Source of the DNA: Deltaproteobacteria bacterium
GTDB taxonomy: Bacteria; Desulfobacterota; Binatia; Binatales; Binataceae
Assembly (NCBI GenBank): GCA_021780755.1
Contig: JAJXYF010000003.1
Coordinates: 62,001-126,000 of the forward strand
Reading direction: 5' to 3'
Length of the DNA stretch: 64,000 bases
The notes beneath the pieces were generated by a model. It saw only the letters and a list, made by a program, of their open reading frames with translations. It was not told the DNA's origin and ran no database searches. Shown piece by piece: positions 42,232 to 50,859 of the stretch. Numbering within the stretch: position 1 is the stretch's first letter; every line of letters begins with the position of its first letter. The position numbers were made by a program, and so were the translations under genes.

Positions 42232-42762
42232 ATGCCGATTTACGAATGCAATTGCGAGGCGTGCCGGATCACCTTTGAGGTCCTCGCGCCGGTGAGCGAG
42301 GCCAACCGCAAGCGCCCGTGCCCGCGATGCGCGCGGCCGTCGCGCCGGGTGGTCTCCCCATTCGCGATCGGCGCGGCCGGCGCGGGCGTCGATCGCGAAG
42401 TGGCGAATCCGGCGTCGTCGCATGGCGATGCGGACCACGCGCATCACGGACACGGCCGTCCGGGAAATGGAAATTCGGGGCGGCGCGGCCGACCGGCCGT
42501 CCCGGACTTCGCGCGGCTGTGCTGGATGGACGATCGGTCGGCCGAGCGCTTCGCCGCCTACAAGCTCGGGCGCGGCGCCGAGTACGACGACAAGTCCGCC
42601 GCCAAGGAAGAACTACGCAAAAAGCACGGCTTGCCCGCGCCGGCAGTGCCCGATCAAAGCAATTCGCCGGTCGCCCGGATGGTCGCGCGAAAAAAAGCCG
42701 ATCAGGTGAAAAAGGCCGCTAAGCCCGCCAAGACCGGCGCACCCGGCGTGTCGCCGCGGTAG
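42232..42762 (+). CDS. FmdB-type zinc-ribbon protein
   Basis: A 176-residue protein with the FmdB zinc ribbon at residues 1-40 (MPIYECNCEACRITFEV, then CPRCARPSRRVV; Cys8/11 and Cys30/33). The middle has a His/Gly-rich linker (HGDADHAHHGHG) and the C-terminus a charged Lys-rich helix. FmdB-like proteins are linked to amidase regulation, but the link is weak. It overlaps the direction of the lactonase gene (24-base gap). Confidence 0.78.
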   Translation: MPIYECNCEACRITFEVLAPVSEANRKRPCPRCARPSRRVVSPFAIGAAGAGVDREVANPASSHGDADHAHHGHGRPGNGNSGRRGRPAVPDFARLCWMDDRSAERFAAYKLGRGAEYDDKSAAKEELRKKHGLPAPAVPDQSNSPVARMVARKKADQVKKAAKPAKTGAPGVSPR

Positions 42763-42781
42763 CCAGCCCGGCTCGTATCCC

Positions 42782-42821
42782 TATCGCGCGCGAATCACCT
42801 TATCGCGCGCGAATCACCTTC
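42782..42821. repeat. Short tandem duplication
   Basis: The unit TATCGCGCGCGAATCACCT occurs twice in a row (42782-42800 and 42801-42819) after the FmdB-like gene. It looks like a replication slippage product, with no further role visible. Confidence 0.6.
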
Positions 42822-42855
42822 GACGCGTGCGCCGCGAGGCGCACCGTGCTCGCGA

Positions 42856-43143
42856 TCAGCCTTGCTTTACGAAGGTGTGCTGGAGCAGTTGCTGGAAGCC
42901 CTCATCGCGCTGCGCCGGTGGGTAATGTCCGAGCATATCCAATAGCCCCGCGCGAAACTCGCAGGTCGCGGGCGATCCGTCCTTCATCTTCATGTTCGCC
43001 AGGGCCTGCTGATTGGCGGGCGTGAGACTGGCGTTGGTTTGCTTTTCCTGGTCAGTGAGTTTGCCGGCGCAATCGTCCGCACGCGCGACCGCCGCACCAG
43101 CTATCGACATCGAAAGAACCCCGGCGAGCAATAGAAGTTTCAT
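42856..43143 (-). CDS. Small secreted protein, 95 aa
   Basis: Signal peptide at residues 1-22 (MKLLLLAGVLSMSIAGAAVARA), followed by a small Cys-containing helical domain (DDCAGKLTDQEKQT, ATCEFRAGLLDMLG) with two cysteines that could form a disulfide. Unknown family. The gene is complete and has a normal start with GAGG upstream. Confidence 0.6.
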   Translation of the reverse strand: MKLLLLAGVLSMSIAGAAVARADDCAGKLTDQEKQTNASLTPANQQALANMKMKDGSPATCEFRAGLLDMLGHYPPAQRDEGFQQLLQHTFVKQG

Positions 43144-43245
43144 CCGTACCTCCGCGTCCGATTCCTATCAACTTCCGCTCGCCGTGCATATCACGAATCA
43201 GTCGCGAACCGTCGGCGCCCACGCCCCTTTCGGGCAGGGCTTCGC

Positions 43246-43392
43246 TCAGCGCCGCGCACCCCATTTCGGGTCCTCGGCGCCGTCGCGTCCCCGGCGCATG
43301 TGCGTCCCTTCCGAAGAGCCGCCCGCCAGACAACTCAGAAAGCCCAGCAGGATTACGGCGCCGGCGAATCCAATCAGCATCAGCAATTCCAT
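43246..43392 (-). CDS. Small single-pass membrane protein, 48 aa
   Basis: Starts MELLMLIGFAGAVILLGFL (one transmembrane helix) and has a short charged tail with GRDGAEDPKWG. A run of seven G residues before the ATG serves as ribosome site. No family; small hydrophobic proteins like this are hard to validate without conservation. Confidence 0.4.
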   Translation of the reverse strand: MELLMLIGFAGAVILLGFLSCLAGGSSEGTHMRRGRDGAEDPKWGARR

Positions 43393-43573
43393 GACGAGTT
43401 CCCCCCCTCGCCACTTGCACAGCAAGCTTGTTGCCAAGCGCGATAGCTCCAAAACTCAAGCGGATCCGCTATTTGAGGGAGATTTATTGATGCTCGGTGC
43501 CAAGTGCGGTTGGCATTGCCGCCAACCGTCGGCGCATGCCGACCCGAGCCTCGCGAGCGTCAATCGATAAAAC

Positions 43574-44155
43574 TCAGCCAATCGGCGGCGTCTTGCCCGA
43601 CGCGTCCGCTTGCGACGACTTCAGCAGATCGCTGAAGTTCTTGTGCAGCTTCGTCAGCTTTGGCGCGATCACAAACTGGCAATACGGCAACTGTATGTTA
43701 TTGCGGAAATATTCGCGATGATAGTCTTCCGCCGGATAGAAAACGTCGAGCGGACTGACCTGCGTGACGATCGGATTTCCGCGCGGATCGGATCCGTTGA
43801 GTTCCTCGATAAACGCGTGCGCCTGCCGCTTCTGTTCTTCCGTCGTATAGAATACCACCGACCGATACTCGGTCCCCACGTCCGCGCCCTGCCGATTGAG
43901 GCTGGTCGGATCGTGCGTGGCGAAAAATACCGTCAGCAGATTGCGATATGGTACCCGTGCCGGATCGTATTCTACCCGCACCACTTCCGCATGCCCCGTC
44001 CTGCCCGTGCAGACTTGCCGATAGGTCGGATTTTCCAGCGTTCCCCCCGCGTAGCCGGGTAGCACCGAGACCACGCCTTCGAGCCGCTCGAAGACCGCCT
44101 CGGTACACCAGAAGCATCCCCCACCGAACACGGCAATTTCTGTGCGATCATTCAT
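43574..44155 (-). CDS. msrA: Peptide methionine sulfoxide reductase A
   Basis: A 193-residue repair enzyme that reduces methionine-S-sulfoxide. GGGCFWCTEAVFERLEGV places the catalytic Cys14; GYAGG, YDPARVPYRNLL, FFATHDPTSLNRQGADVGTEYRS and FYPAEDYHREYF follow in order. ATG at 44155 (MNDRTEIAVFGGG) is chosen. Its upstream region carries a minus-strand copy (E) of the intergenic repeat. Confidence 0.95.
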   Translation of the reverse strand: MNDRTEIAVFGGGCFWCTEAVFERLEGVVSVLPGYAGGTLENPTYRQVCTGRTGHAEVVRVEYDPARVPYRNLLTVFFATHDPTSLNRQGADVGTEYRSVVFYTTEEQKRQAHAFIEELNGSDPRGNPIVTQVSPLDVFYPAEDYHREYFRNNIQLPYCQFVIAPKLTKLHKNFSDLLKSSQADASGKTPPIG

Positions 44156-44223
44156 GATTATTTCCGCTACCAGTATGCCGCCATCCACGTCAACCCGCCC
44201 CGTGGCATATTAGAAGAGAGCGT

Positions 44224-44272
44224 TAGAGTGGTTGAGGCACTCAAAGCTATTATATTCATTGAAATCTCACGG
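44224..44272 (-). repeat. Intergenic repeat copy E (degenerate, before msrA)
   Basis: On the minus strand CCGTGAGATTTCA (44272-44260), TATAATAG and CCTCAACCACTCTA (44237-44224) match copy D (CCGTGAGGTTTCAG, TTATAGTT, CCTCAACAACTCT). It faces msrA and lies back to back with copy C on the other strand. Confidence 0.6.
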
Positions 44273-44285
44273 AAGGTAATCTGTG

Positions 44286-44360
44286 GACGAAGCCCGCATC
44301 TTACAAATGGGAAGTCTGAAACCTCTATGCTGAAGTTTCAGCAATTGGGTTCCTCAACCA
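44286..44360 (+). repeat. Intergenic repeat copy C (before alpha/beta hydrolase)
   Basis: GACGAAGCCCGCAT-TTACAAATGGGAAGTCTGAAACCT is shared with copy B; then GTTTCAG arm (44335-44341) and GGTTCCTCAACCA. Ends 27 bases before the hydrolase ATG. The second hairpin of copies A/B is missing. Confidence 0.7.
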
Positions 44361-44387
44361 CTGGATTGCGCTCCTCAGGAGGCGGCG

Positions 44388-45203
44388 ATGCTCGCATGGA
44401 CGACTGAATTGATCGCGGGGCCGCCGCGAATCGCGGTGGACCATTGTGGCGCGGGTCCGCTGGTGGTTTTCCTGCATGGAATCGGCGGTAATCGCACCAA
44501 TTGGCAAGATCAACTGCCCGCGTTCGGCCGCCATTTTCATGCGGTCGCATGGGACGCGCGCGGCTACGGCGACAGCGACGATTACGATGGCGCACTCGAC
44601 TTCGGCGATTTCGCGATCGATCTGGCGCGTGTCATCGGGCATTTCGGGGCTGCGCGTGCTCACCTCGTCGGACTCTCGATGGGTGGTGTCATCGCGATGG
44701 ATTTCGCGGCCCGCTATCCCGATCGCGTGGCGACCTTGACGCTATGCGATTCGATGCCGGGCTTTGGCCATTTGACCGAAGCGCAACGCCGCGAATTTAT
44801 CCGGATGCGCCAGGAACCACTGCTCGCCGGCAAGGAACCGCGCGACATCGCACCGGCGGTGGCTCGCACCTTGCTCGGCAAGTCGCCGCGCCCGGGAGCG
44901 TTTGAGCGCCTCGTCGCCAGCATGACGGCGCTGCACAAGGAGTCCTACATCAAGACCATTACGGGCTCGGTCACCTACGCGCGTCCGCTGCAAATCGAAT
45001 CGATCGCGGCGCCCGTGATGGTGGTGGTTGGCGACGAGGACACCCTGACGCCGCCGGCGACGTCGCGCGAACTGGCGCGGCGCATCCCGGGCGCCCGAAT
45101 CACGGTGATTGAAGCCGCTGGCCATCTGAGTAATATCGAGCAGCCCGAGGCCTTCAATCGTGCGGTGCTCGGATTCCTGATGGAGCATCGCGAGCGGGCA
45201 TAA
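44388..45203 (+). CDS. Alpha/beta hydrolase
   Basis: A 271-residue serine hydrolase: oxyanion motif VFLHGIGGNRTNW (about residues 26-38), nucleophile in GLSMGGVIAMDFA (Ser about residue 100), acid in VVVGDEDTLTPP and His in AAGHLSNIEQPEAF. Pattern is close to 3-oxoadipate enol-lactonase-like enzymes of aromatic degradation. AGGAGG precedes the ATG. It heads a run of cupin, VOC, FAD and acyl-CoA dehydrogenase genes in one direction. Confidence 0.85.
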   Translation: MLAWTTELIAGPPRIAVDHCGAGPLVVFLHGIGGNRTNWQDQLPAFGRHFHAVAWDARGYGDSDDYDGALDFGDFAIDLARVIGHFGAARAHLVGLSMGGVIAMDFAARYPDRVATLTLCDSMPGFGHLTEAQRREFIRMRQEPLLAGKEPRDIAPAVARTLLGKSPRPGAFERLVASMTALHKESYIKTITGSVTYARPLQIESIAAPVMVVVGDEDTLTPPATSRELARRIPGARITVIEAAGHLSNIEQPEAFNRAVLGFLMEHRERA

Positions 45204-45228
45204 AAGCTAACCACGGGAGACTCGTCCA

Positions 45229-45612
45229 ATGCCGATCATCGACAACCAGACGGTGAAGCCGTTCGACTTGCCGGGGCTCAACCATCGCACGCTGGCCGGC
45301 CCCGAGCATGGCATGAAGAACCTCGAGGTCTGGGCGCAGACTATCGAAGCGGGGGCGGGAACGCCGGTTCATCGCCACGCCTGCGAAGAGGCGATTGTGA
45401 TCCTGGAGGGCAACGGCACGTTGACAGTCAACGGTGAGGAAAGCCGCTTCGGCCCGAATTCGACGTTGATTATCCCGGCCGACGCAGTCCATCAGATCGT
45501 CAATAGCGGTACCACCCGAATGGTTCTAATCGCGGCCTTGAGCATGGCGCCAGTGAAGGTTCGTCACGCCGACAACCAGGCGATGCCGCTGCCGTGGCAG
45601 GCGCCCAGGTAG
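45229..45612 (+). CDS. Cupin-domain protein
   Basis: A 127-residue single cupin: GAGTPVHRHACEEAIVILEGNGTLTV holds the His-x-His...Glu metal motif and DAVHQIVNSGTTRMVLIAAL the second. Only 25 bases from the hydrolase stop, thus cotranscribed. Function unknown. Confidence 0.82.
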   Translation: MPIIDNQTVKPFDLPGLNHRTLAGPEHGMKNLEVWAQTIEAGAGTPVHRHACEEAIVILEGNGTLTVNGEESRFGPNSTLIIPADAVHQIVNSGTTRMVLIAALSMAPVKVRHADNQAMPLPWQAPR

Positions 45613-45744
45613 CGGTGGTCGATAATTGCGCGCTGGCCGGCCAGCGCGAAAATGCTGTTCGATCGGCGTGGAAAATGCTACGCATCTAGTTCATTCGTGC
45701 GCATCATCGGGCGGCGATGGCGAACGAATCAGGAGGAACTGCTC

Positions 45745-46305
45745 ATGGCAAACAAGGGCTTTTCACACGTCGGACTTTCAACCCTCGATCTCGACAAGAC
45801 CCGCGATTTTTACGAACGGATACTCGGCTTCAAGGCGGTCATTGCCGATACCATCAAAATCAAGGAAGGCGGCGCGATTCGGCACGTCTTCTTCGATACC
45901 GGACGTGATCAATTGCTCGCGTTCATGGAGCCGCGCGGCGTCCCGGGCGTTCCGGTCGAGTACGACGCCGGCATCAATCGTGGACTCGGCGTACCGGCGG
46001 CCTTTTATCATTTCGCTTTCGAGGCCGGCTCCGAAGCGGGACTCGAAGCCAAGCGCCAGGAGCTTGCCGCCAAGGGCGTGGACGTAACCGACGTCGTCGA
46101 TCACAACTGGGCGAAGTCGATCTACTTCAAGGACCCCAACGGCGTCTCGCTCGAGTATTGCTGCCTCGTACGCGAGTTCGTCGAGGACGACGCGAAGATG
46201 CAGGACCGCTTCGAGATTTCGATCAAGGCACTCGGACTCGACGCGACCAACGTGACCGAGGTCACCGCCGCGCAATCGCATAGCTACAAGGCGAAGGCGT
46301 CATAA
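45745..46305 (+). CDS. VOC superfamily protein
   Basis: A 186-residue glyoxalase-fold protein: GFSHVGLSTLDLDKTRDFYERILGF and KSIYFKDPNGVSLEYC supply the conserved module ends; FYHFAFEAGS gives the central His. AGGAGG stands before the ATG at 45745. Same direction as the cupin and the FAD enzyme; possibly an extradiol-dioxygenase-like or isomerase activity. Confidence 0.82.
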   Translation: MANKGFSHVGLSTLDLDKTRDFYERILGFKAVIADTIKIKEGGAIRHVFFDTGRDQLLAFMEPRGVPGVPVEYDAGINRGLGVPAAFYHFAFEAGSEAGLEAKRQELAAKGVDVTDVVDHNWAKSIYFKDPNGVSLEYCCLVREFVEDDAKMQDRFEISIKALGLDATNVTEVTAAQSHSYKAKAS

Positions 46306-46445
46306 GAGAACCTCCAGGCTCTTCATCTGAAATCGGTGAAATCCACGGGGGCTCGGGACGCGTCGAGTGACGTTTCCGGGCCCCTTCGATATTTCGCGCC
46401 GTTAACCCCGCAAGCCGTGTCACATTTGATGTTGGGACAATTCCG

Positions 46446-46463
46446 GACAATCCGTATATTGTC
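46446..46463. promoter_or_regulatory. Palindrome upstream of the FAD hydroxylase gene
   Basis: GACAAT-CCGTAT-ATTGTC is a perfect 6-6-6 inverted repeat, with an additional direct half-site GACAAT ten bases upstream (46436). Located 72 bases before the FAD gene it could be an operator for a dimeric regulator; no regulator gene is adjacent. Confidence 0.4.
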
Positions 46464-46534
46464 TTTGGCTCGGTCTGAATCACACCCGATCGGATGTCCC
46501 GGAGCGGACGCGCCGATCGGTAAGGAGAAGCTTC

Positions 46535-47920
46535 ATGCCGGATCGTCTGGGTCAACACGCCATCGTCGTCGGTGGCAGCATCGCAGGCCTGATGGCCGCG
46601 CGGGTCCTCACCGATTTCTTCGATCAGGTGACCGTGTTCGATCGCGATCCCATCGAGGCGGGCTCCGCCGTCCACAAATCGGTGCCGCAGGGCAATCATC
46701 TGCACGCCCTGATGCTTGGCGGTCAGCAGGTCCTTTCGTCGCTCTATCCGGGCTTTACCGACCGGCTGCAGGTGCTCGGCGCGATACGCTTTCGCTTCGG
46801 CAAGGAAGCCGCCTTTTTCTTCCCGGGCGGCAAGTCTTACACGCCGACCGGCTCGGTCAGGGAGCCGCGCGACCTCGGCATCGACGGCTACAGCCAAAGC
46901 CGGGGCCTGCTCGAATATTGCGTTCGCCAATGCACCGTGGAGTTGACGAACCTGAGATTCGAGGGCGGCACTGCCGTTCAGGGTTTGACCTACGAGCACG
47001 GACAGGTGCGCGGCGTGCGTCTCAATCGAGAGGGTGGCGCCGAAAGCGTTGCCGCCGATCTGGTAGTTGACGCGGGCGGTCGCGGCTCGCGCGCCCCCCG
47101 ATGGCTCACTGAGATGGGGTTTCGGGCCCCCGAAGAATCCTCGATTGGCTGCGACTTCGCCTACACCAGCGCCAAATTCCGCACACCCGCAAATTATGAC
47201 GGGCCCGAAAAGGTGATGCTCTTTGGAGGGCCGCCGCCCAAATACACCAGCGGCGCCGGCATCGGGCAAATCGAAAATGACACCTGGATGGTCAGTCTGG
47301 CCGGCCGCTTCGGCGTCTATCCACCAAGCGACGAGGACGGTTTCTTCGCCTTCGCGAAGTCGCTGCCGACCAGGCGATTTTACGATCTGATCAAGGACGC
47401 CGAGCGAATTTCCGACATCTTCCACCATCGATTTCCGACCAGCGTCCAGCGCCATTACGAACGCCTTACCGCGTTTCCGGAGCGGTTCGTGGTCCTCGGC
47501 GACGCCATCAGTAGTTTCAATCCGGTCTATGGCCAGGGGATGAGTTCGGCGGCGCTGCAGGTGCGCGCGCTGCAGTATCTCCTGCGCGAACGGGCGACGG
47601 CGCCCAAGGCGGACGCACTGGCGGGACTGGGCGCGGCTTACTTTCCGAAGGCGGCCGAAGTGATCGCCTCGCCATGGATTCTCGCCGCCAGCTCGGATTT
47701 CGCCTATCCGCAGACCACCGGCGAGCGCCCGCCCAATATGGAAGATGGCGCCCGCTACTTCGGCGCGCTCGATTCGATCGTCGCCGAAGACCCCGCCGTC
47801 CATCGCCTCCTGGTCGAAGTGTTCCAGTTGGCGCGCCCGCTATGGGATCTCACGGCGGAGCCATTGCGCAGCCGCGTGATCGCGCGGCAGGAAGAACTCG
47901 TCGCTAAGAAAACGGCCTAG
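46535..47920 (+). CDS. FAD-dependent hydroxylase/oxidoreductase (PHBH fold)
   Basis: A 461-residue flavoprotein: Rossmann motif HAIVVGGSIAGLMAARVL (residues 8-25), DG-type motif VVDAGGRGSRAPRW, and the C-terminal FAD ribityl-binding GDAISSFNPVYGQGMSSAA. It belongs to the aromatic hydroxylase/2-polyprenyl-6-methoxyphenol hydroxylase-like superfamily. In this gene neighbourhood it likely hydroxylates a catabolic intermediate. AAGGAGAAG precedes the ATG. Confidence 0.83.
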   Translation: MPDRLGQHAIVVGGSIAGLMAARVLTDFFDQVTVFDRDPIEAGSAVHKSVPQGNHLHALMLGGQQVLSSLYPGFTDRLQVLGAIRFRFGKEAAFFFPGGKSYTPTGSVREPRDLGIDGYSQSRGLLEYCVRQCTVELTNLRFEGGTAVQGLTYEHGQVRGVRLNREGGAESVAADLVVDAGGRGSRAPRWLTEMGFRAPEESSIGCDFAYTSAKFRTPANYDGPEKVMLFGGPPPKYTSGAGIGQIENDTWMVSLAGRFGVYPPSDEDGFFAFAKSLPTRRFYDLIKDAERISDIFHHRFPTSVQRHYERLTAFPERFVVLGDAISSFNPVYGQGMSSAALQVRALQYLLRERATAPKADALAGLGAAYFPKAAEVIASPWILAASSDFAYPQTTGERPPNMEDGARYFGALDSIVAEDPAVHRLLVEVFQLARPLWDLTAEPLRSRVIARQEELVAKKTA

Positions 47921-47941
47921 ACAGAGATTCGAGGCGCCCCG

Positions 47942-49192
47942 ATGAATCACACGATCGAGATGACGCCGGCCGAACAGGCGCAGGCGATCGAGATCGCACG
48001 CGAGGTCGCCAAGGGCTTCGACAAAGTCGGCGCCCGTCACGATCGCGACAATACCTTTCCCTACGAACTCGCGCCGATTTTCCGCGAAAGCGGACTCGTC
48101 GCGCTCAACGTCCCCAAACGCTTCGGCGGATGGGGCGCCGATATCTGGACCACCGTGCGCTGCGTCGAGGAACTCGCCAAGGGCGACCCCGCCTGCGCGC
48201 TCGGCTACAACATGCATATCGGGGTCGTCGGCTTCTTCCGCGGCATGTGGAGCGAGGCGCATCAGCAGCGCTACTTTCCCGGCATCGCCCGTCACGGCCA
48301 TATTTTCGACGGCGTCTATAGCGAGACGCGCGCCGGCATCTCGGGCCTCGCCGATACCCTCGCGGTACCCGTGCACGGCGGCTACGAAATCACCGGCCGC
48401 AAAGGATGGGGCACGCTCTCGCTGGTCGCCGACTTTCATTCCTTCACCGCCACCGTCACCGATCCCGACGGCTCCGTGCCGTCCGATCTCGCCGTCAGGG
48501 CCGAGCGCGAAATGATGTTTGTGTGCCCCAAGGACGCGTCCGGAATCCGCATCGAAAAAACCTGGGACACCATGGGTATGCGGGCCACCGGCACCGAAAC
48601 CGTGGTCTTTGACAAGGTCTTCGTGCCCGACTCCGACCTCGTTTCGCGGACCTTCCGCTCGTCGATCTATCAAACCGTCGAGTGGCAAACGCTGACCTTC
48701 GCCGCCGTCTATCTCGGACTCGCGCGAAAGGCCTACGAGGAGACCCGCGCCGCGCTGATCGACAAATCGACCGGTCCCGTCGTGGGCCCAAGCACCGGCC
48801 CGACGGTCGGCCCCGTCGCCGTGCGCTATCGCGATCTGCCGTTCGTCCAGGTCGGCTTCGGCCAGATGCAGGTATGGATTGAAACCATCAGCGCGGTGCT
48901 CGAGCGCGCCTGCAAGGAACTGCTCGCGGGAATCGAAGGCGGCCCTGACCGCTTTCGCCGGATGGTCCTGGTCGAGACACCCAAGGTCGTCGCCACCGAA
49001 AACGCGATTCAGGTCGTGGACATGTGCATGCGCGTGCTCGGCGGCGGCAGCTATCGGCGCGGCCACGTCATCGAGCGCCTCTACCGTGACGCGCGCAGCG
49101 GTCCGTTCCATCCCCTGCGCACCGACCAGCTATTCGACCTCCTGGGCAAGGCCGACCTCGGCGTGCTCGGCCCCGGCTCGACCTCGCGCTAG
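47942..49192 (+). CDS. Acyl-CoA dehydrogenase family protein
   Basis: A 416-residue flavoprotein: N-terminal helical domain, middle beta domain (YSETRAGISG, KGWGTLSLVADFHSFTA, DTMGMRATGTETVVFDKVFVPD), and the C-terminal four-helix bundle ending RVLGGGSYRRGHVIERLYRDARSGPFHPLRTDQLFDL. Unlike canonical ACADs it has the ending seen in the acyl-CoA dehydrogenase/HpaC-like oxidase group, so it could be a dehydrogenase or flavin-dependent monooxygenase. Follows the FAD gene by 22 bases. Confidence 0.83.
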   Translation: MNHTIEMTPAEQAQAIEIAREVAKGFDKVGARHDRDNTFPYELAPIFRESGLVALNVPKRFGGWGADIWTTVRCVEELAKGDPACALGYNMHIGVVGFFRGMWSEAHQQRYFPGIARHGHIFDGVYSETRAGISGLADTLAVPVHGGYEITGRKGWGTLSLVADFHSFTATVTDPDGSVPSDLAVRAEREMMFVCPKDASGIRIEKTWDTMGMRATGTETVVFDKVFVPDSDLVSRTFRSSIYQTVEWQTLTFAAVYLGLARKAYEETRAALIDKSTGPVVGPSTGPTVGPVAVRYRDLPFVQVGFGQMQVWIETISAVLERACKELLAGIEGGPDRFRRMVLVETPKVVATENAIQVVDMCMRVLGGGSYRRGHVIERLYRDARSGPFHPLRTDQLFDLLGKADLGVLGPGSTSR

Positions 49193-49380
49193 CCGATCGT
49201 CACGTAAATTTCCGGATATTTCGGCGCACCCGCGACCGCTTTGAGCGTCCGCTGGTTGCAACAGGAGTTTCGCGTTCCCTAAAGAACATTATCTTTCGCG
49301 ATCGGTGCGTTCGGGATTGTGGAATTTCCGCCCCTATTCATATCGTTAATGAGTCTAATGTTCGCTCCGGGGTAATTCTA

Positions 49381-49527
49381 ATGTCACCACTCCTCATAAT
49401 CCTGATTCTCATATTGCTCTTTGGCGGCGGTGGCGGCTATTACGCCTTCGGTCCCGCTGGCGGCATTGGCATCGGCGGCATCGTCGTCATCATCCTGATT
49501 GTTATGCTGCTGACTGGGCGCCTGTAA
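49381..49527 (+). CDS. DUF3309-like small membrane protein, 48 aa
   Basis: Translates to MSPLLIILILILLFGGGGGY, then a Gly-rich turn and a second hydrophobic helix (VVIILIVMLLTG). The pattern of two helices joined by a GGGGGYY-G-GIGIGG loop is that of the short DUF3309 family. It ends eight bases before the tRNA-Sec 3' duplicate. Confidence 0.75.
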   Translation: MSPLLIILILILLFGGGGGYYAFGPAGGIGIGGIVVIILIVMLLTGRL

Positions 49528-49534
49528 GAATTGT

Positions 49535-49570
49535 TGGCGGAGGGGGGAGGGAGTCGAACCCTCCGGCGAC
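49535..49570 (-). repeat. Direct repeat of the tRNA-Sec 3' end (outer attachment site)
   Basis: A 36-bp exact copy of 50860-50895, i.e. the T-arm, acceptor 3' strand and CCA of tRNA-Sec, with no 5' part. Typical of att sites left by tRNA-targeted integrases. Confidence 0.85.
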
Positions 49571-49931
49571 CCCCCCATAAACTCAAGGGTAATTATTGGC
49601 CAAGACGCCTAAAATCGGCGTTTCTTGGTAGCACTTTCGTGACGCGACTCGTCACGGGAATCCGAACGAGACCATAGGGTCAGGACTGGACGGCAAACTA
49701 CGAATCGCCACTGAGTAGTTAAAATCATACACTCAGTAGGAATCCCTTTTATCTGGATCATAAGCGCGTCCCCTCTCGAACCCCGTGGAGGGGCGCGCTC
49801 GATTTTGAGACGGCTCGGCGAGCCTTGCGGGCGTGTCGGATGGCTGCGACGGCGCGCCCGGCCGGCGAGCCGGGCCTTCGATTCCTACTTCACTTGTCAG
49901 ATATCGAAACAAGTGCACGCGGGCGAATCAG
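49571..49931. other. Gene-poor segment of the selC-associated island
   Basis: About 360 bp with no credible coding frame. It holds an imperfect hairpin CCAAGACGCC/GGCGTTTCTTGG near 49600 and an ACTGAGT/ACTCAGT inverted repeat near 49710-49740. Base composition is less GC-rich than the flanks over part of its length. Confidence 0.4.
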
Positions 49932-50411
49932 TCATTTGCAGGGTTGGTTGTTGTCGAATTGCTTTCCTAAGTCGAGGAAACCTTGCCAGACGGTAGGGTC
50001 ATCTTTCCGCTCAACGGCAACTTCGGCCATAACGTCTTTGTTTTTGTACGCGTCCTCAAGGTCGTAGGAAAACTCGTTGTACATCATGCGGCACGTGATA
50101 AGGCCGCTGCTTCTGTATAGGTCATCGAGCGTTTCGAATTCGTTGAGATATCGGCCGAGCTGAGCAACACTAAATTTGCCGCCCCCTTTTGCTCGCTTCA
50201 GGATCGGCGTCGTCGGGTCTGAGTCGAGTTCATCAGACAGTTTTTGGTTGAGGCGGGTATTGAACTCCTGGTCAATACGGAGCGCGAAGTCAGCCGACTG
50301 TTGCAGCCTGAGCGTCCGCAGTTGAAAAGCGGCAAACATGGTAGCGACGACGATGGCGACGACTTCGATAAAGTGAAGAACCTCAGAGAATGGGATGCGT
50401 GGAATCCGCAT
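49932..50411 (-). CDS. Membrane-anchored DUF4760-like protein
   Basis: A 159-residue protein with one N-terminal transmembrane helix (FIEVVAIVVATMFAAFQ) and a cytosolic helical domain with RYLNEFETLDDLYRSSGLITCRMMYNEFSYDLEDAY, similar in layout to the DUF4760 group. Its codons are less GC-rich than those of its neighbours and it lies between the two tRNA-Sec repeats, so it is probably cargo of an integrated element. Role unknown. Confidence 0.55.
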   Translation of the reverse strand: MRIPRIPFSEVLHFIEVVAIVVATMFAAFQLRTLRLQQSADFALRIDQEFNTRLNQKLSDELDSDPTTPILKRAKGGGKFSVAQLGRYLNEFETLDDLYRSSGLITCRMMYNEFSYDLEDAYKNKDVMAEVAVERKDDPTVWQGFLDLGKQFDNNQPCK

Positions 50412-50459
50412 TTAAAGCTCACTCCACAAGCGCCCGGTCACAGGGGAACGCGGCTCGCT

Positions 50460-50687
50460 TTAGACAAACCTACCGCGCGCGTCACGGGGCGCAATTCGCG
50501 CGCGGGCGCGGCCGGCGCGCACCTGATGAACGTTTTTTCTTACCAGCGCACCGCATCTGGTGCACAATGCGCCGGCGACGCCCACCTGTGACGCTGGCGC
50601 TGGATGTTCGGCTGGCCGCTCTTCACGGCTGGGTGTCTGAGGCTCCGACAGCGCCAGACGCTTGAGGAATCGCTTGGTCCACCGCAT
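50460..50687 (-). CDS. Doubtful small ORF, 75 aa
   Basis: An Arg/Ala/Pro-rich frame with one CxxC (CTRCG) and an ending APRDARGRFV of a kind seen in phage proteins. It is within the selC island and could be real or a composition artefact. The rest of 50412-50859 shows nothing else. Confidence 0.25.
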   Translation of the reverse strand: MRWTKRFLKRLALSEPQTPSREERPAEHPAPASQVGVAGALCTRCGALVRKNVHQVRAGRARARIAPRDARGRFV

Positions 50688-50859
50688 GGGCTGGCGCTTA
50701 TTTTACTGCCGAAGTGCGCGCTACAAAAGCCGCGGCCCGGTTCGTCGGCAGCGGGCTACTTGACCCTCTGTGGCGCCGCACTGAGCGATTACCTCAAACG
50801 CGCCGGGTGGCAGTCTGGTGGCACTGGGGCGAAAAGCCCAATCAAATCAAGGGAAAAGA

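Noticed and set aside
42782..42821. Tandem repeat as a regulatory site
   Set aside because: A single 19-bp duplication beyond the end of a gene; slippage explains it.
46262..49111. Minus-strand ORFs opposite the FAD hydroxylase and acyl-CoA dehydrogenase
   Set aside because: Antisense shadows of conserved proteins.
49535..49570. Second tRNA gene
   Set aside because: Only the 3' 36 nt of tRNA-Sec are present; the 5' acceptor strand, D arm and anticodon arm are missing, so it is an attachment-site duplicate.
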